Assembly (NCBI RefSeq): GCF_003047295.1
Contig: NZ_PZYZ01000002.1
Location: 310,001 to 374,000 of the forward strand
From: Nocardioides sediminis
GTDB taxonomy: Bacteria > Actinomycetota > Actinomycetes > Propionibacteriales > Nocardioidaceae
Reading direction: 5' to 3'
DNA: 64,000 nt
Each line of letters begins with the position of its first letter. Position 1 is the stretch's first letter. Positions 8,702 through 19,641 of this stretch are shown in pieces. The notes under the pieces are model-generated. The model had not been told where the DNA came from, did not search any database, and was given only the letters and a program-made list of their open reading frames with translations. The position numbers and the translations under genes are program-made.

Positions 8702-10315
8702 GTGCCCGAACCCACCTCCCTGACCTCCACCGGCGCCGTGGCGGACCAGGTGCCCGTGCGCCGGGCGCTGGTCTCGGTCTACGACAAGACCGGCCTTGAC
8801 GACCTGGTCCGCGGCCTGCACGAGGCCGGCGTGGAGCTCGTGTCGACCGGAGGCTCGGCCGCGCTGATCGAGTCGCTCGGCCTGCCGGTCACCAAGGTCG
8901 AGGACCTCACCGGCTTCCCCGAGTGCCTCGACGGCCGCGTCAAGACCCTGCACCCGCGCGTCCACGCCGGCATCCTGGCCGACCGTCGCCTCGACTCCCA
9001 CGTGCAGCAGCTCGCCGACCTCGGGGTGGAGCCGTTCGACCTCGTCGTGTCCAACCTCTACCCGTTCACCCAGACCGTCGCCTCCGGCGCATCGGCCGAC
9101 GAGTGCGTCGAGCAGATCGACATCGGCGGTCCCTCGATGGTCCGCGCGGCGGCCAAGAACCACCCCAGCGTGGCCATCGTGACCTCGCCCGAGCGGTACG
9201 CCGACGTGCTGCGCGCCGTCGCCGCCGGCGGCTTCACGCTGGCCGAGCGGCAGCGCCTCGCCGCCGAGGCGTTCGTCCACACCGCGACGTACGACGTCCA
9301 CGTGGCGTCCTGGATGGGCAACGTGCTCACCGACACCTCCGAGGGGAGCGGCTTCCCGGCCTGGATGGGCGCGACCTGGGACAAGCAGGCGGTGCTGCGC
9401 TACGGGGAGAACCCGCACCAGTCGGCGGCGCTCTACGCCAACGGCTTCCTGCCCGAGGGGCCCGGCCTCGCCCAGGCGACCCAGCACCACGGCAAGGAGA
9501 TGTCCTACAACAACTACGTCGACGCGGACGCCGCGCGCCGTGCGGCGTACGACTTCGACCGGCCCGCCGTGGCCATCATCAAGCACGCCAACCCGTGCGG
9601 CATCGCGGTGGGCGACGACGTCGCCACGGCGCACCGCAAGGCGCACGAGTGCGACCCGGTGTCGGCCTTCGGCGGCGTGATCGCCACCAACGTGCCGGTG
9701 AGCGTCGAGATGGCCCGCCAGGTCGCCGAGGTCTTCACCGAGGTGGTCGTCGCCCCCGGCTACGAGGACGGTGCGATCGAGGTGCTGGCCGCCAAGAAGA
9801 ACATCCGGATCCTCGAGGCGGCTCCGCTGCGTCGCGGCGGCGGTGACCTGCGGGCGATCTCGGGCGGCCTGCTGCTCCAGCAGCGCGACGTCATCGACGC
9901 CGACGTCGACGGCGGCGGCGACGACCCGTCCTCCTGGACGCTGGCCACCGGCGAGGCCGCCTCCGACGAGGTGCTCGCCGACCTCGCGTTCGCGTGGCGC
10001 GCCTGCCGGGCGGTGAAGTCCAACGCCATCCTGCTCGCCGCCGACGGCGCCTCGGTCGGTGTCGGCATGGGCCAGGTCAACCGGGTCGACTCCTGCCGGC
10101 TCGCGGTCGAGCGGGCCGGGGACCGGGCCGCCGGGTCGGTCGCGGCCTCCGACGCGTTCTTCCCGTTCGCCGACGGCGCCCAGGTGCTCATCGACGCCGG
10201 CGTGACGGCCATCGTGCAGCCCGGCGGGTCGGTGCGCGACAGCGAGGTCGTCGAGGCGGCGGAGAAGGCCGGCGTGACGATGTACCTCACCGGCGCCCGG
10301 CACTTCTTCCACTGA
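8702..10315 (+). CDS. purH: Bifunctional AICAR transformylase / IMP cyclohydrolase
   Basis: Catalyses the last two steps of IMP synthesis. 537 residues, full length. The N-terminal MGS-like cyclohydrolase domain (about 15-215) has [20 protein letters not shown] and [15 protein letters not shown]. The C-terminal transformylase has [36 protein letters not shown] with the catalytic Lys-His, [19 protein letters not shown] and the terminal FPFADG and GARHFFH segments. The GTG start has CAGGAG six bases upstream. The upstream ZTP riboswitch should raise expression when formyl-THF is short and the PurH substrate ZMP builds up. Confidence 0.97.
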   Translation: MPEPTSLTSTGAVADQVPVRRALVSVYDKTGLDDLVRGLHEAGVELVSTGGSAALIESLGLPVTKVEDLTGFPECLDGRVKTLHPRVHAGILADRRLDSHVQQLADLGVEPFDLVVSNLYPFTQTVASGASADECVEQIDIGGPSMVRAAAKNHPSVAIVTSPERYADVLRAVAAGGFTLAERQRLAAEAFVHTATYDVHVASWMGNVLTDTSEGSGFPAWMGATWDKQAVLRYGENPHQSAALYANGFLPEGPGLAQATQHHGKEMSYNNYVDADAARRAAYDFDRPAVAIIKHANPCGIAVGDDVATAHRKAHECDPVSAFGGVIATNVPVSVEMARQVAEVFTEVVVAPGYEDGAIEVLAAKKNIRILEAAPLRRGGGDLRAISGGLLLQQRDVIDADVDGGGDDPSSWTLATGEAASDEVLADLAFAWRACRAVKSNAILLAADGASVGVGMGQVNRVDSCRLAVERAGDRAAGSVAASDAFFPFADGAQVLIDAGVTAIVQPGGSVRDSEVVEAAEKAGVTMYLTGARHFFH

Positions 10316-10362
10316 GCCCCGCTCGACCCGCTGGCTCCTCACCAGCTCCGCCGCTCCCGGTG

Positions 10363-10380
10363 TATCTTGACGTCGAGATA
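10363..10380. promoter_or_regulatory. Candidate operator palindrome, copy 1 (TATCTTGAC/GTCGAGATA)
   Basis: An 18-bp inverted repeat with one mismatch between its nine-base arms lies 12 bases before the start of the broken MFS gene. Almost the same sequence lies before icd at 15586-15603. Size and symmetry suit a dimeric winged-helix repressor, but the regulator is not identified. Confidence 0.45.
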
Positions 10381-10391
10381 AAGGGGGAGCG

Positions 10392-11155
10392 GTGCTGGTG
10401 AGGTGGCTGCGGGGGATCCTCCCGCCGACGAAGCTCGAGCGGGACCTGGCGATCCAGTGCGTGCTGTCGGCCTTCGCGACGGGCGCGTTCCTGACGGGTA
10501 CGGCCGTCTTCTTCACCCAGCTCGTCGGGCTGAGCGGGGCCGAGGTCGGGCTGGGCATGTCGATCGCCGCCGGGGTCGCGCTGCTGCTGCAGCTGCCGCT
10601 GGGGCGCCTCGCCGACCGCGTCGGCGCGAAGCCGCTGTGGGTCACGGCCTCCGCCGTGGAGGCGGCCCTCTACTTCGCATGGCCGGGACCAACACCGTCC
10701 TCGCGGTCCTCCTGCAGGTCCGGGCCTCCCGGGTCGCCGACTCGGTGGACGGGTCGTTGCGGGCCGTGCGCTGGTCGGGCTGGGCGTTCGTCGTGTCCTG
10801 CGCGCTGATGGCCGTCACCCACGACACGGTCGGTTGGGTCTCGATCGTCCTCATCTGGGCCGGACACGTGACCATCACCGGCGCCGAGCTGTGGCAGTCG
10901 GCCGCCGACTGGGGCCTGACCTCCGACCTCTCCGACCACCGGCGCCTCGGCGACTACCAGGGTGTGTGGGGGCTCGGGTACCAGGTCGAGCCGATCGTCT
11001 TCCCGGCGCTCTTCACCTTCCTCGCCCTCGAGTGGGGGACCCCCGGCTGGGTCGTCATCGCGGCCATCGGGGTCGCGGCCGCCGTGGCCGCGCACCCCGC
11101 CGCGAGGGCGGCCGAGCGACACCTGGCCCGCGTGGGGGCACCGGTGGGCGCCTGA
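10392..11155 (+). pseudogene. Major facilitator superfamily transporter, internally deleted and frameshifted
   Basis: The first ~97 codons from the GTG at 10392 (GGGGGAG upstream) encode the start of an MFS transporter: two to three hydrophobic helices and the loop GRLADRVGAKPLW. Near 10680 the frame changes. From there to the stop at 11155 a different frame (+2) encodes a typical MFS C-terminal part: TNTVLAVLLQVRASRVADS, then about four helices and a basic tail. The two parts total about 255 residues where 400 are usual, so about 150 codons are missing, and the loss also broke the frame. A single deletion of about 450 bases, not a multiple of three, would explain both. No codon of the original frame after the joint makes sense, so I call it non-functional. 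Confidence 0.8.
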
Positions 11156-11182
11156 CGCCCCTTCCTTCCTAGACTGGCCGCT

Positions 11183-12031
11183 GTGACGGCACAGAAGCTC
11201 GACGGCAGCGCGACCCTGAAGACGATCATGGCCGAGCTGGCCGAGCGGGTGACCGCGCTGAAGGAGCGCGGCGTCACCCCCGGGCTGGCGACGGTGATGG
11301 TCGGCGACGACCCCGGCAACCAGTGGTACGTCGGCGCGAAGCACAAGGACTGCGCCAAGATCGGCATCGCGTCGTTCCGCCACGACCTGCCCGCCACCGC
11401 GTCGCAGGAGGAGGTCGAGGGGCTGATCGACCGGCTCAACGCCGACCCCGCCGTGACCGGCTTCATCGTCCAGCAGCCGACCGGGCTCGACGAGTTCCGG
11501 CTGCTGTCGCGCGTCGACCCCGCCAAGGACGTCGACGGCCTGCACCCCTACAACCTCGGCAAGCTCGTGCTCGGCGAGGACGGACCGCTGCCCTGCACCC
11601 CCGTGGGCTGCCTGGAGCTGCTGCGGCGCCACGGCGTCGAGATCGCCGGTGCGGAGGTGGTCGTCGTCGGTCGCGGCCTCACCGTCGGGCGCCCCCTGGG
11701 GCTGCTGCTCACCCGCCGCTCGGAGAACGCGACCGCGACCCTGTGCCACACCGGCACCCGCGACCTGGCCGCCCACGTGCGCAACGCCGACATCGTGGTC
11801 GCCGCCGCGGGCGTCTCGGGCATCATCACCGGCGACATGGTCAAGCCGGGCGCGGCGGTGCTCGACGTCGGTGTCTCGCGCGTCGACGGCACGATCGCCG
11901 GCGACGTCGCCGACGACGTGTGGGAGACCGCGGGCTGGGTGTCGCCCAACCCCGGCGGCGTGGGTCCGATGACCCGGGCGATGCTGCTCTCCAACATCGT
12001 CACGATGGCCGAGAAGTCGCTCGAGGCCTGA
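11183..12031 (+). CDS. folD: Bifunctional methylene-THF dehydrogenase / methenyl-THF cyclohydrolase
   Basis: Interconverts 5,10-methylene-THF and 10-formyl-THF, the formyl donor used by PurN and PurH. 282 residues, normal length. It has the [15 protein letters not shown] segment with the catalytic Lys of the usual YxxxK motif, [34 protein letters not shown], the NADP loop [14 protein letters not shown], and the closing [15 protein letters not shown]. The GTG start follows a TAGACT hexamer (11170-11175) by seven bases with no Shine-Dalgarno, which suggests a leaderless transcript. The stop is one base from the DUF3017 gene. Confidence 0.96.
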   Translation: MTAQKLDGSATLKTIMAELAERVTALKERGVTPGLATVMVGDDPGNQWYVGAKHKDCAKIGIASFRHDLPATASQEEVEGLIDRLNADPAVTGFIVQQPTGLDEFRLLSRVDPAKDVDGLHPYNLGKLVLGEDGPLPCTPVGCLELLRRHGVEIAGAEVVVVGRGLTVGRPLGLLLTRRSENATATLCHTGTRDLAAHVRNADIVVAAAGVSGIITGDMVKPGAAVLDVGVSRVDGTIAGDVADDVWETAGWVSPNPGGVGPMTRAMLLSNIVTMAEKSLEA

Positions 12032-12032
12032 G

Positions 12033-12440
12033 GTGACCGACCCCCGCGACGAGGAGCCGGAGCCGGAGCCGCGCATCGCGCCGCCCCAGAACGTCCCCGC
12101 GGTGTCCGCGGAGGAGCTGGTCGACGGCGTCCAGCACGATCCCGAGCTCGAGGAGGTGGAGCGGCGCTACCCCTCCACGATCGGGGGAGCGTTCTACCTG
12201 CTCGTGCTGACGACCTGCGTCGTCGGCGTCGGCATCGTGGTGACGGGGGAGTGGCGCGCCGGGATCCGCGTCTTCGGCGGGGCGCTCCTCCTCGGAGCCG
12301 TGGTCCGGCTGCTGCTGTCGAGCCGCGACGCGGGGATGCTCGCCGTGCGCTTCAAGGCCCTCGACGTGCTGATGCTGATCGGTCTCGGGTCGGCGCTGCT
12401 CTTCCTGGCCGGGTCGATCCCGGACCAGCCCGGTCCCTAG
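12033..12440 (+). CDS. DUF3017 family small membrane protein
   Basis: A 135-residue protein with an acidic, Pro-rich cytosolic N-terminus of about 45 residues and three hydrophobic helices (about 50-70, 77-95 and 108-125). The match is to DUF3017, a family of unknown function that habitually follows folD in actinobacteria. The GTG start lies one base after the folD stop, so the two are translationally linked. A strong hairpin at 12463-12508 ends the unit. Confidence 0.8.
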   Translation: MTDPRDEEPEPEPRIAPPQNVPAVSAEELVDGVQHDPELEEVERRYPSTIGGAFYLLVLTTCVVGVGIVVTGEWRAGIRVFGGALLLGAVVRLLLSSRDAGMLAVRFKALDVLMLIGLGSALLFLAGSIPDQPGP

Positions 12441-12462
12441 CGGCGCGGTCCCTGAACACGAC

Positions 12463-12508
12463 GGAGCCCCGGCCCGCTCGGACGTGTCGTCCAGCGGACC
12501 GGGGCTCC
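12463..12508. terminator. Bidirectional terminator between DUF3017 and mdh
   Basis: A long inverted repeat, outer arms GGAGCCCCGG and CCGGGGCTCC, continues inward with a few mismatches to a small loop. It lies 23 bases after the DUF3017 stop and 16 bases before the end of the converging mdh gene, so it can serve both. Confidence 0.8.
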
Positions 12509-12523
12509 GGCAGGTCGTCGGGG

Positions 12524-13510
12524 TCAGATGAGCCCGAGCTCCTTGACCGCGTCGCGCTCCTCGGCCAGCTCGGCCGTCGAGGCGTCGATGCGCCCGCGCG
12601 AGAAGTCGTCGATCTCCAGGCCCTGGACGATCTCCCAGTCGCCGTCCTTGGTGGTGACGGGGAAGGAGGAGATCAGGCCCTCCGGGACGCCGTAGGAGCC
12701 GTCGGAGACGACCGCCATGGACACCCAGTCGTCCTGGGCCGAGCCGAGCAGCCAGTCGCGCGCGGCGTCGACCGTGGCGGAGGCGGCGGAGGCGGCCGAG
12801 GAGGAGCCGCGGGCCTCGATGATCGCGGCGCCGCGCTTGGCGACCGTCGGGATGAAGTCGTTCTCGATCCAGGCCTGGTCGCCCACGACCTCGGCGGCGT
12901 TGCGGCCGCCGACCTCGGCGTGGAAGAGGTCGGGGTACTGGGTGGCCGAGTGGTTGCCCCAGATCGTCATCTTCTTGATGTCGGTCACGGCCGCGCCGGT
13001 CTTGGCCGCGAGCTGCGAGATCGCGCGGTTGTGGTCGAGGCGGGTCAGCGCCGAGAAGCGCTCCTGCGGGATGTCCGGGGCGTTGGTCATCGCGATGAGG
13101 GCGTTGGTGTTGGCCGGGTTGCCGGTGACGCCGATGCGTACGTCGTCCGCGGCGACGGAGTTGAGCGCCTTGCCCTGGGCGGTGAAGATCGCGCCGTTGG
13201 CCTCCAGCAGGTCGCCGCGCTCCATGCCGGGACCGCGCGGGCGGGCGCCGACGAGCAGGGCGAGGTTGACGCCGTCGAAGATCTTCTCCGGGTCGTGGCC
13301 GATCTCCACGCCGGCGAGCTGCGGGAAGGCGCAGTCGTCGAGCTCCATCACGACGCCCTCGAGGGCCTTGAGCGCGGGCTCGATCTCGAGCAGCCGCAGC
13401 TCGATCGGCCGGTCGCCGAGCAGGGAGCCGCTGGCGAGGCGGAAGAGCAGGCTGTAGCCGATCTGGCCGGCCGCGCCGGTGACGGCGACCTTGAGGGGTG
13501 TGGTGCTCAC
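12524..13510 (-). CDS. mdh: Malate dehydrogenase (NAD-dependent)
   Basis: TCA-cycle oxidation of malate to oxaloacetate. 328 residues, the cytosolic-like MDH type of actinobacteria. NAD-binding loop [16 protein letters not shown] at residues 9-24, mobile active-site loop [15 protein letters not shown], substrate Arg in [13 protein letters not shown], and catalytic His in [13 protein letters not shown]. The GTG start at 13510 has AGGAGA five bases upstream. Single gene, converging on folD-DUF3017 and divergent from a lipoprotein gene. Confidence 0.97.
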   Translation of the reverse strand: MSTTPLKVAVTGAAGQIGYSLLFRLASGSLLGDRPIELRLLEIEPALKALEGVVMELDDCAFPQLAGVEIGHDPEKIFDGVNLALLVGARPRGPGMERGDLLEANGAIFTAQGKALNSVAADDVRIGVTGNPANTNALIAMTNAPDIPQERFSALTRLDHNRAISQLAAKTGAAVTDIKKMTIWGNHSATQYPDLFHAEVGGRNAAEVVGDQAWIENDFIPTVAKRGAAIIEARGSSSAASAASATVDAARDWLLGSAQDDWVSMAVVSDGSYGVPEGLISSFPVTTKDGDWEIVQGLEIDDFSRGRIDASTAELAEERDAVKELGLI

Positions 13511-13616
13511 GACGTCTCCTGGGATGTGCGAAGAAGGCTGGTTCCGGCGCTGACGCTAGCAGCGCGGCCGGGCCCCACGGCCAGAGGGCCGACCCCCGGT
13601 CGGGCATGCTGGCGCC

Positions 13617-14357
13617 ATGTCCCACGGCCCCTCCCGAGCGCACCGACGCCGTGCCGACCGACGGGCCCACCGGCGTGCCCACCGGCGTGCCGCCCTCGCA
13701 CTGGTGCTGCCGCTCGTGCTGGGTCTGGGGGCCTGCGGGATGGGGGCGCCGCGGAGCGCACCCCCCTCCGGGGTGGACGGCCTGGTGGTCCCGACCCCGA
13801 GCATCGAGCCCGCCGACTACGTGACCGTCGTCGACAACCCGTGGCTGCCGCTGGCGGTCGGGTCGCGGTGGCGGTACGCCGCCTCCGACGGCGCCGCGGT
13901 CGAGGTCACCGTCTCCGGCACCCGTCCGGTGGCCGGGGTGGAGGCCACGGTGGTGGACACGGTCGAGCGCGGTCCGGGCGGCCGGGTCGTGGAGCGGTCC
14001 AGCGCCTGGTACGCCCAGGACCGCGAGGGCAACGTCTGGCACGTCGGCGACGACGGGGTGTGGGAGGCCGGCGAGGGCGGCGCCCAGGCCGGCCTGGCGA
14101 TGCCCGCGACGCCCCGGGTCGGCGACGGCTTCGTCGAGGAGCGCGCCCCCGGGGTGGCCGAGGGCCAGTCGCGCGTGCTGGCCGTCGACGCCCGGCGCAC
14201 CACGTCGTACGACGCGTTCGACGGGCTGGTCCTGGTCGAGCGGTCGTCGCCGCTCGAGCCCGGGCGCACCACGGAGGCGTTCTACGCGCGCGACGTCGGG
14301 CTGGTGCTCGTGGAGGGTGCGCGGGACCTGGAGCTCGTGGACCTCAGCCGCGGCTGA
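13617..14357 (+). CDS. Lipoprotein of unknown function
   Basis: A 246-residue predicted lipoprotein. The n-region is unusually long and basic (about 25 residues with an ADRR/AHRR/AHRR tandem encoded by a 12-base repeat), followed by a Leu-rich core and a lipobox LGAC. The mature part is mostly beta-rich: DNPWLPLAVGSRWRYA near residue 75, a conserved W..Y near WYAQDREGNVWHVGD, and a closing FYARDVGLVLVEG. This layout recurs in actinobacterial hypothetical lipoproteins that begin with a NPYFPL/NPWLPL-like motif. No catalytic residues are recognisable. Monocistronic. Confidence 0.65.
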   Translation: MSHGPSRAHRRRADRRAHRRAHRRAALALVLPLVLGLGACGMGAPRSAPPSGVDGLVVPTPSIEPADYVTVVDNPWLPLAVGSRWRYAASDGAAVEVTVSGTRPVAGVEATVVDTVERGPGGRVVERSSAWYAQDREGNVWHVGDDGVWEAGEGGAQAGLAMPATPRVGDGFVEERAPGVAEGQSRVLAVDARRTTSYDAFDGLVLVERSSPLEPGRTTEAFYARDVGLVLVEGARDLELVDLSRG

Positions 14358-14359
14358 GG
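14342..14359. terminator. Possible small terminator hairpin between converging genes
   Basis: A perfect 8-bp inverted repeat (CCTCAGCC and GGCTGAGG, two-base centre) overlaps the stop codon of the lipoprotein gene and sits 23 bases before the end of the converging aquaporin gene. It is short for a terminator. Confidence 0.4.
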
Positions 14360-14381
14360 TCGGAGGACGAGGCGGCCGGGG

Positions 14382-15482
14382 TCAGTCGGGCCGGCGCACC
14401 TGGGTGCGGCCGTCCTCGCCGTCGTCGTCCGGGTGCGGCTGGCCCCAGTGCTGGGGCTGGCCCTGCGGGGGAGCGGCGGGCGGCTGCTGCTGACCCCACT
14501 GCCCCGGCTGCTGCTGGGGCGCGGGCGGCCCCCACTGCTGCGGGGGAGCGGCCTGGCCCGGCTGCGCCTGCGGCTGCGCCTGCGGCTGTCCCTGCGGCGG
14601 GGTCGCCGGGGGCGGCGCGTAGGGGTCGTGGCCACCCCAGTGCTGGGCCGGGGGAGCGGGCTGCCAGTGCTGCGGCTGGCCCTGGTTCCACTGCTGCTCG
14701 TAGCCGCTGGGCGGTGCGTACATCGCCTGCTGCTTGCGACCTCCGCCGAAGGAGAGGCCCGAGCCCGGCACGGGCTCGGAGCCGTGGCCGAACAGCAGCG
14801 GGTAGGTGAGGCCGGCGACCGCGGCGCCGATGGTCGGGGCCAGGATGAACAGCCACAGCTGGAGGATCGCGTCGGTGCCGCCGAAGACGCCGACGCCGAT
14901 CGAGCGGGCCGGGTTGACCGACGTGCCGGTGGCGGCCATCGAGGCGAGGTGGATCATCGCCAGCGCGAAGCCGATGGCCAGCGGACCCATGAACGCCTGG
15001 AACTCGTTGCGGGCGTCGGTCACCGCGAGGATCACCCAGATGAACACGGCCGTGAGGAGCATCTCGAGCAGGAACGCGGCCCACACGGCGTAGCCGCTGC
15101 CCTGGTCGCCGTACGAGTTGGCGCCGATGTTGCCCTCGGCGGTGTAGCCCTCGAAGCCGTGCAGCAGGCCGAAGAGCAGCGCGCCCGCGACGAGGGCGCC
15201 GAGGAGCTGGGCTCCCACGTAGACCGGGGTGGCGCTCCAGGGCAGCCGGCCGCCGAGGGCGGCGCCCACGGTGACGGCGGGGTTGAAGTGTCCGCCCGAG
15301 ACGCGGCCCACGGCGTAGGCCATCACCACGACGGTCAGGCCGAACGCGAACCCGGTGCTGAGGTAGTCGCCACCGCTCATGACGGCCGTCCCGACCCCGA
15401 AGAAGACGAGCACGAAGGTGCCCAGCACCTCGGCGGCGAACTTCTGCCCCGTCGTGGGCGTGTCCTCTGCGATGTCGGTCAT
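14382..15482 (-). CDS. Aquaporin/glycerol facilitator (MIP family) with a long Pro/Gln-rich tail
   Basis: A 366-residue channel. Residues 1-250 form the MIP fold with six helices and both pore motifs intact: GGHFNPAVT and SVNPARSIG. The segment after the second motif is that of water-selective AqpZ-like channels rather than GlpF, though this is a judgement by eye. The last ~115 residues form a cytosolic tail rich in Gln, Pro, Trp and Gly (repeats such as QPQAQPQAQPGQ, from a 12-base DNA repeat), ending in an acidic patch. The ATG at 15482 has AGGAGG five bases upstream; the in-frame TTG just before it is too close to that site. Confidence 0.9.
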   Translation of the reverse strand: MTDIAEDTPTTGQKFAAEVLGTFVLVFFGVGTAVMSGGDYLSTGFAFGLTVVVMAYAVGRVSGGHFNPAVTVGAALGGRLPWSATPVYVGAQLLGALVAGALLFGLLHGFEGYTAEGNIGANSYGDQGSGYAVWAAFLLEMLLTAVFIWVILAVTDARNEFQAFMGPLAIGFALAMIHLASMAATGTSVNPARSIGVGVFGGTDAILQLWLFILAPTIGAAVAGLTYPLLFGHGSEPVPGSGLSFGGGRKQQAMYAPPSGYEQQWNQGQPQHWQPAPPAQHWGGHDPYAPPPATPPQGQPQAQPQAQPGQAAPPQQWGPPAPQQQPGQWGQQQPPAAPPQGQPQHWGQPHPDDDGEDGRTQVRRPD

Positions 15483-15585
15483 CAACGCCTCCTGGCAAGT
15501 GATGTGCCCACCCCCGTGGGAACTCTGGGCACTCTAGCGATGCGGGCAGGTCGGGTGCGAAGGTTGGGCGGACCGGCCGGTCAGG

Positions 15586-15603
15586 TATCTTGACGTCAAG
15601 TTA
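15586..15603. promoter_or_regulatory. Candidate operator palindrome, copy 2 (TATCTTGAC/GTCAAGTTA)
   Basis: An 18-bp inverted repeat with one mismatch between arms, 75 bases before the icd start. Its first 12 bases are identical to those of the copy at 10363-10380. It includes a TTGACG that could also act as a -35 element, so a bound protein could block the icd promoter. Confidence 0.5.
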
Positions 15604-15678
15604 GTTTGCCCGATCGTCGTACCGACCTGTCGATCAACCGACCACCGCTGTCGAGTCCTTCCAGGAGCCGTCGTACCC

Positions 15679-17889
<2,211 letters not shown>

Positions 17890-17908
17890 CACGTCGAGGG
17901 TCCTCGAG

Positions 17909-17940
17909 GACGGGCGGTGCCGGCTCCGGCGCCGCCCGTC
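17909..17940 (+). terminator. Terminator after icd
   Basis: An inverted repeat of 15-base arms (17909-17923 and 17926-17940) with a single G-T mismatch lies 19 bases after the icd stop. No U-tract follows. Confidence 0.75.
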
Positions 17941-18086
17941 GCTGCGTCCGAGGGCTGGTGAGTCCGCGATCACGGAATAGGCGGTCACCGTCGGCTCTTG
18001 GAGAATGTGAGGGTCGGTCCGCCCCGCGACCACCCGAGCTGCGTACGCCGTCAGCACGCCACCTGCCACCTCGTCCGGAAGCACGC

Positions 18087-19295
18087 ATGACGACCACTGC
18101 TGACACGCCCGTCGACCACACGCCCGCCGTCCGCGCCCCGCACTTCGCCCTCGCCGTCCTGGCCCTCGCCATGGGTGGGTTCGCGATCGGCACCACCGAG
18201 TTCGTCACGATGGGCCTGCTGCCCCAGATCTCCGACGGCGTGGGCGTCTCCATCCCCACCGGTGGCCACGTGATCTCGGCCTACGCCCTCGGCGTCGTGG
18301 TCGGCGCCCCGGTGCTGGCCTTCCTCGGCGCGCGGCTGCCGCGGCGTGGGCTGCTGATCGGCCTGATGGCCGCCTTCGCCCTCGGCAACGCGATGAGCGC
18401 GCTCGCGACGTCGTACGGCGCGCTGGTGCTCGCGCGGTTCGCCGCCGGGCTCCCGCACGGCGCCTACTTCGGCGTGGCGTCGCTGGTGGCCGCGAGCCTG
18501 GCCAGCCCCGCCCGCAAGGGGCGCGCGGTCGCATCGGTGATGCTCGGCCTCAGCGTCGCCAACGTGGTCGGCGTGCCGGCCGCGACCTGGATGGGCCAGC
18601 ACCTCGGCTGGCGCTCGGCGTTCTGGGCGGTGACCGCGCTGGGCGTGCTCACCCTGGCCCTGGTGGCGGCCTACGTGCCGTCGGTCGTCGGCGACAAGGA
18701 GGCCTCGGGCCGACGCGAGCTGCGGGCGTTCGCCCTGCCGCAGGTGTGGCTGACGCTGCTGGCCGGCGCCATCGGCTTCGGCGGCATGTTCGCCGTCTAC
18801 ACCTACATCGCGCCGACGGTCACCGACGTGGGCGGGCTGGGTGAGTCGGCGGTGCCGGTGTTCCTGCTGTCCTTCGGCCTCGGCATGGTGGCGGGCACCT
18901 GGCTGGCCGGGGTGATGGCCGACTGGTCGATCTTCCGCTCGCTGCTGATCGGGTCGGTCGGCATGGCCGCCTCGCTGCTGCTGTTCTGGCTGCTGGCGCC
19001 GTACGCCTGGGCCTCGCTGCCGGTCGTCTTCCTCATCACCGCCCTCGGGTCGGTGCTCGTGGTCAACCTCCAGCTCCGGCTGATGGACGTGGCCGGTGAC
19101 GCGCAGACGCTCGGTGCCGCGATGAACCACGCCTCGCTCAACATCGCCAACGCGCTGGGGGCCTGGCTGGGCGGGCTGGTCATCGCCGCCGGGGCCGGCT
19201 ACCGCGCGCCCGCGCTGGTGGGTGTCGCGCTCTCGCTGGCCGGGCTGCTCGTGCTGCTCGTCTCCGCCGCACTTCACCGCCGCACCCGTCCCTGA
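18087..19295 (+). CDS. MFS transporter of the DHA1 family (AraJ/YdhP-like drug or sugar exporter)
   Basis: A 402-residue, 12-helix transporter. The opening [19 protein letters not shown] and the loop motif [10 protein letters not shown] between helices 2 and 3 are typical of DHA1 exporters such as AraJ, YdhP or CmlR-like proteins. The second half has [17 protein letters not shown] and [18 protein letters not shown]. The ATG at 18087 has GGAAG eight bases upstream; the frame is open further back but has no support there. No regulator gene is adjacent, so the substrate cannot be predicted. Confidence 0.85.
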   Translation: MTTTADTPVDHTPAVRAPHFALAVLALAMGGFAIGTTEFVTMGLLPQISDGVGVSIPTGGHVISAYALGVVVGAPVLAFLGARLPRRGLLIGLMAAFALGNAMSALATSYGALVLARFAAGLPHGAYFGVASLVAASLASPARKGRAVASVMLGLSVANVVGVPAATWMGQHLGWRSAFWAVTALGVLTLALVAAYVPSVVGDKEASGRRELRAFALPQVWLTLLAGAIGFGGMFAVYTYIAPTVTDVGGLGESAVPVFLLSFGLGMVAGTWLAGVMADWSIFRSLLIGSVGMAASLLLFWLLAPYAWASLPVVFLITALGSVLVVNLQLRLMDVAGDAQTLGAAMNHASLNIANALGAWLGGLVIAAGAGYRAPALVGVALSLAGLLVLLVSAALHRRTRP

Positions 19296-19356
19296 CTCCC
19301 CGGTGAACCCCCGGTGACCGCAGGTGGCGGCCGGCGGTGAAACCGGAACCTGGGCG

Positions 19357-19380
19357 TAACACGCACTCAACGGTGCGTTA
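19357..19380 (+). terminator. Weak hairpin after the MFS gene
   Basis: An imperfect inverted repeat (TAAC, a two-base bulge, GCAC; then GTGCGTTA) lies about 60 bases after the MFS stop. It is the only hairpin before the next small gene. Assignment as terminator is tentative. Confidence 0.3.
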
Positions 19381-19452
19381 GCAGAGCACGCGTTGGATGG
19401 TCCCGACGGCGACCGGGACCCGGCCGCCGCACCGGATGATCGGGGAGCCGCC

Positions 19453-19626
19453 ATGACCGTGGAGCAGGACAGCGCCAGCCGCTACGAGACCGAGCTGGAG
19501 CGCCGCCGCCAGCTGCGCGACCGTCGTACCCACGACGTCGTCGAGCTGATCTCACGCCGCAGCGAGCTCGTGGGGATCAACCCCTGGGCCGACCACGTCA
19601 TCGAGAGCGTCGCCTGGACCGCCTGA
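19453..19626 (+). CDS. Small hypothetical protein, 57 residues
   Basis: A short, charged, helical-looking protein: a central run rich in Glu and Arg (ETELERRRQLRDRR) and a C-terminal HVIESVAWTA. No membrane segment or metal-binding motif. GGGGAG five bases before the ATG and good codon periodicity suggest it is real. It stands alone, converging with the lipase gene 15 bases downstream. I do not recognise a family. Confidence 0.6.
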   Translation: MTVEQDSASRYETELERRRQLRDRRTHDVVELISRRSELVGINPWADHVIESVAWTA

Positions 19627-19641
19627 CGGTCCCGCTCGGGG

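Noticed and set aside
14480..14630. Tandem repeat that might be taken for a CRISPR or satellite array
   Set aside because: The repeats are 12 bases, in frame and encode the QPQA tail of the aquaporin; there are no spacers.
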